DNA of 41,887 nucleotides from Bacteroidota bacterium (GTDB lineage Bacteria > Bacteroidota > Ignavibacteria > Palsa-1295), in NCBI GenBank assembly GCA_021825235.1, contig JAKAIL010000003.1, positions 1 through 41,887 of the forward strand, given 5' to 3'. The translations under genes were made by a program, and so were the position numbers. Below, piece by piece: positions 23,926-31,512 of this stretch; position 1 is the first letter of the stretch; each line of letters begins with the position of its first letter. The notes beneath the pieces were generated by a model. That model was not told the origin of the DNA, searched no databases, and saw nothing but the letters and a program-made list of their open reading frames with translations.

Positions 23926-24343
23926 ATCAGTATCCTCCCTTAGTGCTATCTTTCTTTCGATAGCCATTGCGGGGTTCATCGTTGCGTTTATTGTGACGAA
24001 TTCACCTGCAAGCAATGCCGGGAAATGGATGGCGCCAGCCTCCGCGAATAACATGAAAAATCCGGTCGCGAAGACGCCGGTCTCCATTCAGGACGGCAGG
24101 AAAATATTCAATAAAGAATGCAGTTCCTGCCACGGGCCAAAAGGTTTGGGCAATGGCCCAAAGGCGGGCGACCTGAATATTCAACCCAGCAACCTTGCCT
24201 CCCATTTGGTACAGAGCCAAAGCGATGGAGCGATCTTCTGGAAGATCACCACGGGCAATAAGCCGATGCCAACGTTTCGGACGGCCTATTCCGATCAAGA
24301 CCGTTGGAACCTTGTGAACTTTGTACGCACGCTGGGAAAGTAA
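23915..24343 (+). CDS. Membrane-anchored monohaem cytochrome c
   Basis: A 142-residue cytochrome with an N-terminal hydrophobic segment (about 8-30) that may be an uncleaved anchor. The haem motif CSSCH is at 69-73, followed by GPKGLGNGP and a Met ligand in NKPMPTF (Met118), as in class I cytochromes c. It resembles ActE-like and other small c-type partners of quinone complexes and could carry electrons from the NrfD complex to the porin-cytochrome encoded next. The ribosome-binding site AAAGGA lies just before the start. Confidence 0.9.
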   Translation: MKHKSVSSLSAIFLSIAIAGFIVAFIVTNSPASNAGKWMAPASANNMKNPVAKTPVSIQDGRKIFNKECSSCHGPKGLGNGPKAGDLNIQPSNLASHLVQSQSDGAIFWKITTGNKPMPTFRTAYSDQDRWNLVNFVRTLGK

Positions 24344-24428
24344 ACGGAAGCATTTATCTCATTTCCGCGCATCCACAGCCCCCTTTACTGTCAATGCGCA
24401 ACCCTGTTCATTTATCAGAACTACTACC

Positions 24429-25697
24429 ATGAAACGATTCATCACGATTCAATTACTCCTGCTGGCAAGCGCGGTTCTGCTGTTGGTCTCCGTAACCAAA
24501 AGCAACGCCATGCCGATATTCGCTCGCAAGTATGGCTTCAAATGTTCGTATTGCCATACCACGATTCCGCGTTTGAACGAGACGGGATTTCGGTTCCGGG
24601 CCGCGGGCTTCCGGCTGCCAAGCGATATCGGTGGGCCACAACCCGATGAAAATTACCAACTCGGTAACTATCTTGCAATAGCGCTTACGGGTGCACTGTC
24701 TAATAACACAACAAATCCTCCGGGCGCAGCTTCTACTTCTACCTTTTCCATGGGACTCGATCAGATTATGGTGGCCGCGGCTGGTGCGATGACCCCGGAG
24801 ATGTCCGGCGATGTACATTTGATGTACGATCCAATGAGCGGCACATTCGGGCTCGATAAAGCCTATGCGCAATACACCACCGGTGCCGAAAATGGATTCT
24901 TCACTGCCAAGCTGGGCGTGCTCGATCCGTTCCAGGGCTATCAGGCCTCGGATGAGGCGATGGGGCTTTCGGATCCACTCATAAAAGCCGACGCTGCGGT
25001 TGGACCCAATGGTTCCACGCTCTTCACGTCCGGTGGGCTTCCACAATTCGGATTGGAACTTGGATATACCTGGCCGACGACGGCTGTACGAGCTTCGGTC
25101 CTGGGTGGCGTGTTTAATTCCAGTGGCCAACCAATGCCCGTCGAGGGAACCGGTGGTAAACCGGTGGGACCCTCACAGAATAGCGTTGATTTTCAACTCT
25201 TCGTTACGCAGTTCCTGAATCAGGAAGGGGCCGGACTTTCGGGGTACTTCTACATGGGCAGTATCGACCTTCCGACCGGAGTTAGTTCCAGTTCGCCCGA
25301 TAGCAATGTCTTTCAGGATAAGTTCATTCGCTATGCGATCTACGGAACGCTTCCCATCTCCTCGTTTCAGGTGCTGGCCGGTTGGCAACAGGGAACCGAT
25401 AATAGCTGGGACTCCACGACCTTTGCGAAGGGTAGCGACTTTTCGAGTTCCGGATTCTTTGGTGAACTCGATTACCAGCTCGCTCCGCTTCTGGGCGTGG
25501 GCGTCCGCTATGATCAATTCGATCCCTGGACGAAGCAATCCGATAATCTAATAAACGGTGTGGCTGGCTTTGTCAATTATGCCGTTGGGGACGGGCTCCA
25601 ATTCGTTGGAGAATATCAGTCACTTACTACTCAGCAAGGCCCCGGACAAAAAGAGACCGACGGTAGCTTTGGAATCAACGTGATCTGGATTCACTAA
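24429..25697 (+). CDS. Porin with fused N-terminal monohaem motif (Cyc2-like), paralogue 1
   Basis: A 422-residue predicted outer-membrane protein. A signal peptide (about 1-27, ending SNA) is followed by MPIFARKYGFKCSYCHTTIP with haem motif CSYCH at 39-43, then LNETGFRFRAAGFRLP. The remaining 350 residues alternate polar and hydrophobic residues with many Gly, Tyr and Phe, as in a beta-barrel, and end in an aromatic-terminated strand (FGINVIWIH). The short haem segment plus barrel, and the LNxxGxxFxxxG pattern after the haem, match Cyc2-type fused cytochrome-porins of iron oxidisers in outline. Iron oxidation is not proven by this; other haem-porins share the layout. A strong terminator follows. 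Confidence 0.82.
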   Translation: MKRFITIQLLLLASAVLLLVSVTKSNAMPIFARKYGFKCSYCHTTIPRLNETGFRFRAAGFRLPSDIGGPQPDENYQLGNYLAIALTGALSNNTTNPPGAASTSTFSMGLDQIMVAAAGAMTPEMSGDVHLMYDPMSGTFGLDKAYAQYTTGAENGFFTAKLGVLDPFQGYQASDEAMGLSDPLIKADAAVGPNGSTLFTSGGLPQFGLELGYTWPTTAVRASVLGGVFNSSGQPMPVEGTGGKPVGPSQNSVDFQLFVTQFLNQEGAGLSGYFYMGSIDLPTGVSSSSPDSNVFQDKFIRYAIYGTLPISSFQVLAGWQQGTDNSWDSTTFAKGSDFSSSGFFGELDYQLAPLLGVGVRYDQFDPWTKQSDNLINGVAGFVNYAVGDGLQFVGEYQSLTTQQGPGQKETDGSFGINVIWIH

Positions 25698-25754
25698 GAA
25701 GTCGTAGAACGCTATGAAGCTGGCTGCAAAAGGCGGCCTGCTAAGGTTATGTAT

Positions 25755-25787
25755 GGGAGATGCCTGAGAGGCATCTCCCATTTTTTG
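25755..25787 (+). terminator. Rho-independent terminator of the NrfD-type operon
   Basis: The arms GGGAGATGCCT (25755-25765) and AGGCATCTCCC (25769-25779) are perfect inverses with a three-base loop, followed by ATTTTTTG. It lies 58 bases after the porin stop. Confidence 0.93.
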
Positions 25788-25809
25788 TCGTATTTCTGCA
25801 TTTCCTCCT

Positions 25810-26417
25810 ATGAAACAAGAACGTTCTCTTTCGACCCAGCCGCTCGTACCGTTGATCTGCACAATCCGGAACAGCCGCGTCATGTTCGAGGCGGACTTAG
25901 CCAGATTGTATGGCGTTAGCACAAAGCGTTTTAACCAAGCATTTAATCGAAATCGTCTCCGATTTCCGGAGGATTTTGCATTTCAGCTTTCAGCTGTAAG
26001 AATGTAAGATACTTCCATTAGAAACACAAGAGCTCCTTTTGAGGTCGCAATTTGCGACCTCAAACAACGAGAAAGAAAATAAGGGGATGCCGACGCTATC
26101 TGCCCTGGGCCCTCACCGAGCACGGCGCGCTTATGGCCGCAAATATTCTTCGAAGTAAACGTACTCGCGAAATGAGTGTCTTTATCATTCGAGCGTTCGC
26201 AAAACTACGCGAGGAAACTGCTGCAAATGCGGTAATCCTCAAACGCTTTGCGGAGATTGATAGGACATTGCTTGTGCATGAAAAGGAGCTGCGAAAGCTT
26301 TATCAACAGCTCCGTCCACTGCTGGCTCCTGGCGAAGTGTCATCCAAACGAAGAATCGGATTTCGAACTCCCGGTGAAGAGGGCTCTCTCACATCAAGCA
26401 GGGATGGGCGAAAGTAG
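25810..26417 (+). pseudogene. ORF6N-domain protein broken by two frameshifts
   Basis: The first frame (25810-26007) encodes the ORF6N start: LICTIRNSRVMFEADLARLY followed by GVSTKRFNQAFNRNRLRFPE and DFAFQL. Its stop comes early. A second frame at about 26020-26085 gives ETQELLLRSQFATSNNEK, and a third from about 26086 gives RRYLPWALTEHGALMAANIL and a helical C-terminus ending near KRRIGF. Together they rebuild one ORF6N DNA-binding protein of about 195 residues, with shifts near 26000-26030 and at 26085. Homologues occur in phages and in bacterial genomes as regulators of unknown role. Either the gene is decayed or the read has base errors. Confidence 0.82.
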
Positions 26418-26439
26418 CATGTCGCAATATGTAACCAGT

Positions 26440-26973
26440 TCAAGCATTCGCCACTCGTTTCAGGAAGCAGACTCGTGAAATGGCATCATATATCGCATGG
26501 CTGCCAATGTGCTCATAGCCGAGCGCTTCATTCATGTGGATAGCTTCAGCATTTTCCGGATGCTGGAATGTAAAGATCCATTCGATACCGCGCGATTTAC
26601 ATTCCGCTTCAAGTGTGCTCTTTAGTTCACGGGCGATCCCTTGCCGGCGGAATTCCGGCTCGACCCACAGATCGAAAATCTCTGCAAAGCGCATGGAAGA
26701 CCCAATGATTGGAATAAGAAGTTTCCAGGTATTTTCCGTGACCGTTGGTTCCGAAGGGTTTGAAGTGCGAACCATGATAGCGCCGACGGAACGATTAGCA
26801 GTTTGAGCAACGAAGCTAAAGTTCTGACTTTCCTCTAGGAAGCTTCGGATCAGGGCCTCCCGTTTGGCCTTAGCTCCCTGCCAATCGAAGCCCTCCCGAT
26901 CGCAGGAACGCTGGTCGATGGAAAGCAGAAGTGGGAGATCGACCATCGTGGCGCGGTGTAGGGAATAATCCAT
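26440..26973 (-). CDS. GNAT-family N-acetyltransferase
   Basis: A 177-residue acetyltransferase. The acetyl-CoA site (motif A) is EIFDLWVEPEFRRQGIARE followed by LKSTLEAECKSRG, and the C-terminal motif B region contains HPENAEAIHMNEALGYEHIG, a standard N..A...Y..LGY pattern. The substrate is unknown. The gene lies between the broken ORF6N gene (convergent) and the cytochrome bc operon, separated from the latter by a terminator. Confidence 0.87.
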   Translation of the reverse strand: MDYSLHRATMVDLPLLLSIDQRSCDREGFDWQGAKAKREALIRSFLEESQNFSFVAQTANRSVGAIMVRTSNPSEPTVTENTWKLLIPIIGSSMRFAEIFDLWVEPEFRRQGIARELKSTLEAECKSRGIEWIFTFQHPENAEAIHMNEALGYEHIGSHAIYDAISRVCFLKRVANA

Positions 26974-27041
26974 AGCCAGTGGAACGCCATCCTGGGCAAG
27001 AACGTCATTGAGGGACTCTAAGAAGCTCGAACGAAAGCAAT

Positions 27042-27071
27042 AAAAAACCCTCTCCGTTCGAGAGGGTTTTC
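27042..27071 (-). terminator. Rho-independent terminator of the cytochrome bc operon
   Basis: The arms ACCCTCTC (27047-27054) and GAGAGGGT (27060-27067) are perfect inverses with loop CGTTC. A-runs at 27042-27047 become a U-run on the minus-strand transcript that ends at 27093; T residues on the other side allow bidirectional action. Confidence 0.9.
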
Positions 27072-27092
27072 AGTGTGATCTTCTCTAACCGA

Positions 27093-28535
27093 TTACTTTT
27101 TCAGGCTCTGTAGGAACGCTACGAGCTCATGGAATTCGCTATCGGAAACATCGACGGGGTCCATACCGGCATCGCTGGCCTTTTTGGTCGGATGAAGTAG
27201 GCGATCGACCAGCGTATCGGGTCCGAGTTTGTCCGCGGCGCCAAGAAGCGCTGGGGCTTTATCGGTTCCCTCACCATTCTCGCCGTGGCATTGGTCGCAC
27301 GAGTTATCCAGAAAAACGCCTTTACCGGCTTTTGCCGCCGGACTCAACGCGGCGGCAGCATTGGCAGTGGAACCACCAACCACTTCCGGCACAAACGGGG
27401 AAGTCATAAACGCGTTCGCGAGAGAATCCTGCTTGGTAATCTGTTTTGCAACTGAGGGATCGTTCGTATCCTGATAGTTGCTTTGCCATCCAAGAAAGAG
27501 AAGCGCGCAAAATACGATCGCAAAGGAAAACGATGCGACGGGCCGCTTCCACGGTCGTCGTTCCAAGCGGCGATCCAGGAACGGTAACACCACAAGTATG
27601 AGTGCAATGATACCGGGGATCACCACAATGCCAATTACGGAATATGCACCGCTCCAATATTTCAGCCATTGGAACATCGGAAGGTAATACCACTCGGGCC
27701 GAGGAAGGAAGGACGTATCGGCGGGATTTGCCTTCGGCCCAAGACCTACCGGATAAAGGTAGGCGAGCAATCCAAGCGTGCCAATCAGGACCGTCGCAAA
27801 TGCGATATCCATCAGGACCTGCTTGGGGTAAAATTGCTCCGCCTTTTGCTGTGGCATAATCGGATGTTCGGAGACCGGTCCAGCGCTTCCGGCTTTGCGG
27901 AAGAGATAGACGTGAAGCCCCACGAAGAGGAAAATGCACGATGGAATCAGAAATACGTGAGCGACGAAGAAACGGGACAATGTAAGTGTTCCCATCTCCG
28001 TGCCACCCCGCAGGAGCTCCTTAATCCAGTTCCCAACGAGCGGTACTTCGCCGGCAATGTTTGTCCCAACCGCCGTAGCGAAATAGGCTTTCTGGTCCCA
28101 GGGAAGTAAATAACCGGTGAATGCCATGAGGATCACCAGGCCAAACAGTCCCAAACCTGAAAGCCATAGAATTTCCCGACGCCCTTTGTAGGAGCCAAAG
28201 AAATACGTTTGCCCCATGTGGACGAGGAGCGTTACAACCATGGCACTCGAACCATACGAGTGCAGGCTCCGAAGGAACGATCCAGCAGTAACGACCTTCG
28301 TAATGTATTCGATCGTCGTATGGGCGTGATCGGCGCTCGCGACATAATACATCGCAAGAAAGACTCCGGTCACAATCTGCGAAAGCAGAATGTAAAGGAG
28401 TCCCGAGCCAAAGACGTACGACCACCGCGCGCCACCGGGGATTGGTTCATTCAGCGCTTCATCGGCCAGATGAAAGATTCCCGTTCGTTCATCGAGCCAG
28501 CGCATGAAGCGTAAGCTGCGTAAATGCTTTCTCAT
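27093..28535 (-). CDS. Cytochrome b with fused C-terminal cytochrome c domain
   Basis: A 480-residue catalytic subunit of a quinol-cytochrome c oxidoreductase. Haem-b ligands are His92 and His106 (helix B) and His193 and His208 (helix D); the 14-residue gap in helix D is the b6f/green-type spacing. The quinol-oxidation site motif is PEWY (280-283). About residues 32-350 contain the membrane helices; from about 395 a cytochrome c domain follows with haem motif CDQCH (413-417), replacing a separate c1 subunit. The start overlaps the Rieske stop by four bases. Electrons would go from quinol to this haem and on to the small cytochrome c and porin-cytochrome of the same operon, or the reverse. Confidence 0.94.
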   Translation of the reverse strand: MRKHLRSLRFMRWLDERTGIFHLADEALNEPIPGGARWSYVFGSGLLYILLSQIVTGVFLAMYYVASADHAHTTIEYITKVVTAGSFLRSLHSYGSSAMVVTLLVHMGQTYFFGSYKGRREILWLSGLGLFGLVILMAFTGYLLPWDQKAYFATAVGTNIAGEVPLVGNWIKELLRGGTEMGTLTLSRFFVAHVFLIPSCIFLFVGLHVYLFRKAGSAGPVSEHPIMPQQKAEQFYPKQVLMDIAFATVLIGTLGLLAYLYPVGLGPKANPADTSFLPRPEWYYLPMFQWLKYWSGAYSVIGIVVIPGIIALILVVLPFLDRRLERRPWKRPVASFSFAIVFCALLFLGWQSNYQDTNDPSVAKQITKQDSLANAFMTSPFVPEVVGGSTANAAAALSPAAKAGKGVFLDNSCDQCHGENGEGTDKAPALLGAADKLGPDTLVDRLLHPTKKASDAGMDPVDVSDSEFHELVAFLQSLKK

Positions 28536-29206
28536 GCCATCACCTCCTTCGTTTTGACGAGGTTACGGAATGATTGATAGCGCACCTTCAGATGACCCTC
28601 TTCGATTTTGGATTCGAGTGAATCCATATCTCGCGGCGGGGGCCCTGAAATCAGTTTGCCGGTTGCCGCAAACTTACCACCATGGCACGGGCATTTGAAT
28701 TGGTGATCGTCATCGACATACTTAACCGAGCAGCCCAAGTGTGGACAGACCGCCGTTAGCACCGCCGGTTGGCCGTCTGCGCCTTTGATTACGTACACCA
28801 CCTTTTCGGAATTGACTTTTCTCCAACCATCGAGTTGGGTAATCGAGATCGTCTTCTTTTGTGGTGTGCTCAGGTCACCCAAATCATCCACGGAACCCAG
28901 GTCGGTCCATTCCGTTTCCTGGGAAACCCGGAGCAGCGGATCGATCGCGAACCGAAACAGCGGTACGGAAAGCGCGCCTGCTACTCCCACGGTTCCGATT
29001 CCGAGGAACCATCCGAGGAACCGGCGCCGCGCCACAGACTCCGCCGCACCGAGCGTGCCACCGGCGGCCGTATGTTCGTGCCCGGAAGTCATCTCTAAAT
29101 GCGAAGCATCATGCGCCGAGCGCCCATTCGTTGGAATGGGCGCCCGTTGCTGGATTTCGTTGGATGACCGATTATCCGTTACTTCTTCTTTTGACTTTCG
29201 AGCCAT
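28532..29206 (-). CDS. Rieske iron-sulfur protein of the cytochrome bc complex
   Basis: A 224-residue protein. A long polar N-terminus (about 57 residues) precedes a Tat-type signal-anchor (ARRRFLGWFLGIGTVGVAGA, 59-78), then the periplasmic Rieske domain with CPHLGC (154-159) and CPCHGG (172-177), which bind the [2Fe-2S] cluster through two Cys and two His. The SGPPPRD segment that follows is also conserved. The GTG/ATG-rich start region was left as the longest frame beginning at the ATG at 29206, which overlaps the cytochrome c stop by 28 bases; a shorter start is possible. It transfers electrons from quinol to cytochrome c. Confidence 0.93.
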   Translation of the reverse strand: MARKSKEEVTDNRSSNEIQQRAPIPTNGRSAHDASHLEMTSGHEHTAAGGTLGAAESVARRRFLGWFLGIGTVGVAGALSVPLFRFAIDPLLRVSQETEWTDLGSVDDLGDLSTPQKKTISITQLDGWRKVNSEKVVYVIKGADGQPAVLTAVCPHLGCSVKYVDDDHQFKCPCHGGKFAATGKLISGPPPRDMDSLESKIEEGHLKVRYQSFRNLVKTKEVMA

Positions 29207-29520
29207 GCCGTCAGTGTGTTAAGTTCTTCATCGGAACCAGTGAACTTTTTCATGTGCTTTTTGCCATGCTGTTCCACTTCCTTGTGCAGCCACTGCTTCA
29301 TCCAGTCCTGCGTATGGCGGTCGCCAACGTCGGAAAGATCGGGTGGTGGATACTTCGCACCTTCCGGCGGCTCGCTGGTATGATGAATACCCTGCGAGGA
29401 GATCGAATGGCACTTGTTGCACCCGTTATCGAGGAAAAGGCTCTTTCCCGAATTGCTTTTGAGTGTGGCGCTCGTGAGTAAACCGGTCGCGAGCAAACCT
29501 AAGAATAGTGTTTTCTTCAT
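29179..29520 (-). CDS. Small periplasmic monohaem cytochrome c
   Basis: A 113-residue protein with signal peptide MKKTLFLGLLATGLLTSATL, haem motif CNKCH (34-38) and a probable Met ligand in KHMKKFTGSDEE. The start at 29520 has AAGGAAGGA just upstream; the frame is open for 12 more codons. The region GKSLFLDNGCNKCH resembles the cytochrome domain fused to cytochrome b in the same operon, suggesting a shared origin. It probably shuttles electrons between the bc complex and the outer-membrane porin-cytochrome. Confidence 0.9.
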   Translation of the reverse strand: MKKTLFLGLLATGLLTSATLKSNSGKSLFLDNGCNKCHSISSQGIHHTSEPPEGAKYPPPDLSDVGDRHTQDWMKQWLHKEVEQHGKKHMKKFTGSDEELNTLTAWLESQKKK

Positions 29521-29543
29521 CGAATTATTATCCTTCCTTTGAT

Positions 29544-30899
29544 TTATTGGAACCAACTGACACGCAGCGCAAAGGCATTATTCTGTGCTGTTCCCAGCAA
29601 GCTCTCTCCATTCGAAGTCGGAGTCTTTGTGCTCGTGGCAGCGTAGGAGGCGGTGAGCGAGAACCCATCGCCGAAATTATAGTCCACGTAGCCCGTAATC
29701 ACGTTAATGTTATCGATGCTGGCGTTCGAATTGTCTGGCGTTACTGCATCGTAGCGCGCGCCAACGCCGATGAGGTCCGTAACCGGATAATCGGCTTCGC
29801 CGAACCAGCCAGAGCTGCTGATATCCGGGCCATACGAGAAGGTTTTCAGAGCCCAGCTATTATCGGAACCGTGTTCATAGCCGCCTTCCAGAAGGACCTT
29901 CGCGACGGGAATCGGGTAACTCGCATAGATCGCATAGCGGCTGAATTTATTTTGCCAGAATTCCGAATCGACATTGGTCGAAGCAGAGCCCGTGTTAATG
30001 TCGGCGTTTCCAAGGTAGTACGCCGCGGAAATACCGCCACCATCCTCGGTCAGGATATAGTTGGCCCAAAACATATAGTCAAAGGAATTAGCGGAGGGGG
30101 CTTGCCCTGCACCGACGCCGGTCGGTTTACCGGCCACGGCTGCCGAAGGCTTTCCGCCGGCATAGGTATAACCACTCAGGACTTCCGCATGTACCGTCGC
30201 TTCACCGAAGACATATCCGAGATCGATTCCCATATTGGAACCAGTCAGTCCGGTGTACGTGGGCTTTACCCCGCCATTCTGATAATTATACAAGCTGATT
30301 GCATACCCCGAATTCATCTTCGGGCTGCCACTCCACCCACGATCGGAGCCGCCGTAGCCCATGAAGGTATTAAGCTTTCCAATGCGTGCCGAGAACCAGG
30401 AATCTTCGGTACCCGTGTAATAACCAACAGAAGCCGTCGAAACTTCGAGGCTGCCATTGGTGCTGAACCCGAGTTCCGATTCTGATGAGATATTCGGCGT
30501 TAGAGCGCCGAATATGGCATAGATAGAACCACCGGTGAAGGCCATGTTCATGTTGCTAACCGAGGGCGATCCGGATGCCGCCGCGGTTGCCGACGACTGA
30601 TTCACGGCAAAATTCAGCCTGCCCGCGAAGTAGTCCCCGATGTTATACGATGCTTGTTTCTGCCCGATTTCGTCCGGCATCCGGTAACCGGCTGCACGGA
30701 ATTTCCAGCCGAATTCGTTCAGTTTCGGAATTACGTCATGGCAGCTGCCGCAGCCAAGGCCGTACTTCCGCGCGAAATTAGGCATCGCGCTGGCCGTGTG
30801 TAGTATGGGAATTACGGGCGATGCCGAAATCGCGAAGAGTGCAAGCAGGAGCGCCATCACCCGTAGTGTCTGTTGGAGTTGTAAGCTATGAGAACGCAT
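29544..30899 (-). CDS. Porin with fused N-terminal monohaem motif (Cyc2-like), paralogue 2
   Basis: A 451-residue protein. The ATG at 30899 starts a long signal region that ends near TASA at 36-38; the frame is open to 31001 but that stretch is unlike a protein. MPNFARKYGLGCGSCHDVIP holds the haem motif CGSCH (50-54), followed by LNEFGWKFRAAGYRMP. The rest is a beta-barrel-type sequence with Gly/Tyr/Trp-rich strands, ending FALRVSWFQ. The N-terminal 40 residues of the mature protein are clearly homologous to those of paralogue 1, though the barrels differ. Encoded first in the bc-complex operon, it is likely the outer-membrane end of that electron chain. Confidence 0.83.
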   Translation of the reverse strand: MRSHSLQLQQTLRVMALLLALFAISASPVIPILHTASAMPNFARKYGLGCGSCHDVIPKLNEFGWKFRAAGYRMPDEIGQKQASYNIGDYFAGRLNFAVNQSSATAAASGSPSVSNMNMAFTGGSIYAIFGALTPNISSESELGFSTNGSLEVSTASVGYYTGTEDSWFSARIGKLNTFMGYGGSDRGWSGSPKMNSGYAISLYNYQNGGVKPTYTGLTGSNMGIDLGYVFGEATVHAEVLSGYTYAGGKPSAAVAGKPTGVGAGQAPSANSFDYMFWANYILTEDGGGISAAYYLGNADINTGSASTNVDSEFWQNKFSRYAIYASYPIPVAKVLLEGGYEHGSDNSWALKTFSYGPDISSSGWFGEADYPVTDLIGVGARYDAVTPDNSNASIDNINVITGYVDYNFGDGFSLTASYAATSTKTPTSNGESLLGTAQNNAFALRVSWFQ

Positions 30900-30972
30900 A
30901 GTGTTTCTTTGGTTATGGTTGAAGTTCGAAGGCCAGGATCCGCTATCCGTGGTCCGGCGTGTGGCCAACAGT

Positions 30973-30989
30973 GTTCCGAAATTCGGAAC
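30973..30989. promoter_or_regulatory. Perfect palindrome GTTCCGAA-A-TTCGGAAC
   Basis: Eight-base arms (30973-30980 and 30982-30989) are exact inverses around one base. It lies about 75 bases before the start of porin-cytochrome 2 and could be an operator. No partner copy is seen at the other operon. Confidence 0.35.
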
Positions 30990-31142
30990 CCCGCCCCGCA
31001 AACCGGAAGCAGCGTCGGCGATGCTCGGACTCTACGGACCTCGGGCTCCCGGCCTTTGAGGCGCTTGGCCTATCAAGCAGCATACCTACCGGTACTATTT
31101 GCGGGAATTAAAGGATTTTGAGCACCCGGAAGATTTCAATCA

Positions 31143-31157
31143 GTTAAGTTTACTTAC
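31143..31157. promoter_or_regulatory. GTTAAGTTTACTTAC element upstream of the bc/porin operon
   Basis: It matches GTAAGATTTACTTAC (20517-20531) at 12 of 15 positions and lies about 245 bases before porin-cytochrome 2. The 11-mer AATATTCTTAC (31254-31264) is, on the minus strand, identical to GTAAGAATATT at 20430-20440, and a weaker copy GTAAGATTTGTTAGC is on the minus strand at 31369-31383. The interval 30900-31388 otherwise contains no gene. Confidence 0.45.
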
Positions 31158-31388
31158 AGCGTTAATAAAATCTTTCACACACGTTTTATGAACCCGTAAA
31201 AACATTGCTATGCACGAGAACTATTTTCCAGAAACCGTAGGAATTAATAGTCAAATATTCTTACGCGCGAACGATCTAAAGGTGAATATTTCTTTTACAC
31301 ATCGTAGGGGTGCATTGCAATCGCTCCCTGTTTCATGCAAATTTCTTAACTGGGAATGAGAAAGACGCGCTAACAAATCTTACGGACT

Positions 31389-31512
31389 ACGGACAGTGGA
31401 AAGTGGACAACGGATAGTGGATAATGGAAAGTACCGTGGACAACGGATAGTGGATAGTACCGCCTGAGTAGTCTCCATTATCCACTATCCACTATCCACT
31501 TTCCACTTTCCA
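31389..31512. repeat. GTGGATA-type direct and inverted repeats next to the RND gene stop
   Basis: A 21-base direct repeat begins GTGGACAACGGATAGTGG at 31403 and again at 31436. The stretch 31474-31512 is the inverse of the 31395-31427 region, giving a long hairpin that ends directly at the stop codon of the efflux pump gene. It may serve as that gene's transcription end. Confidence 0.7.
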
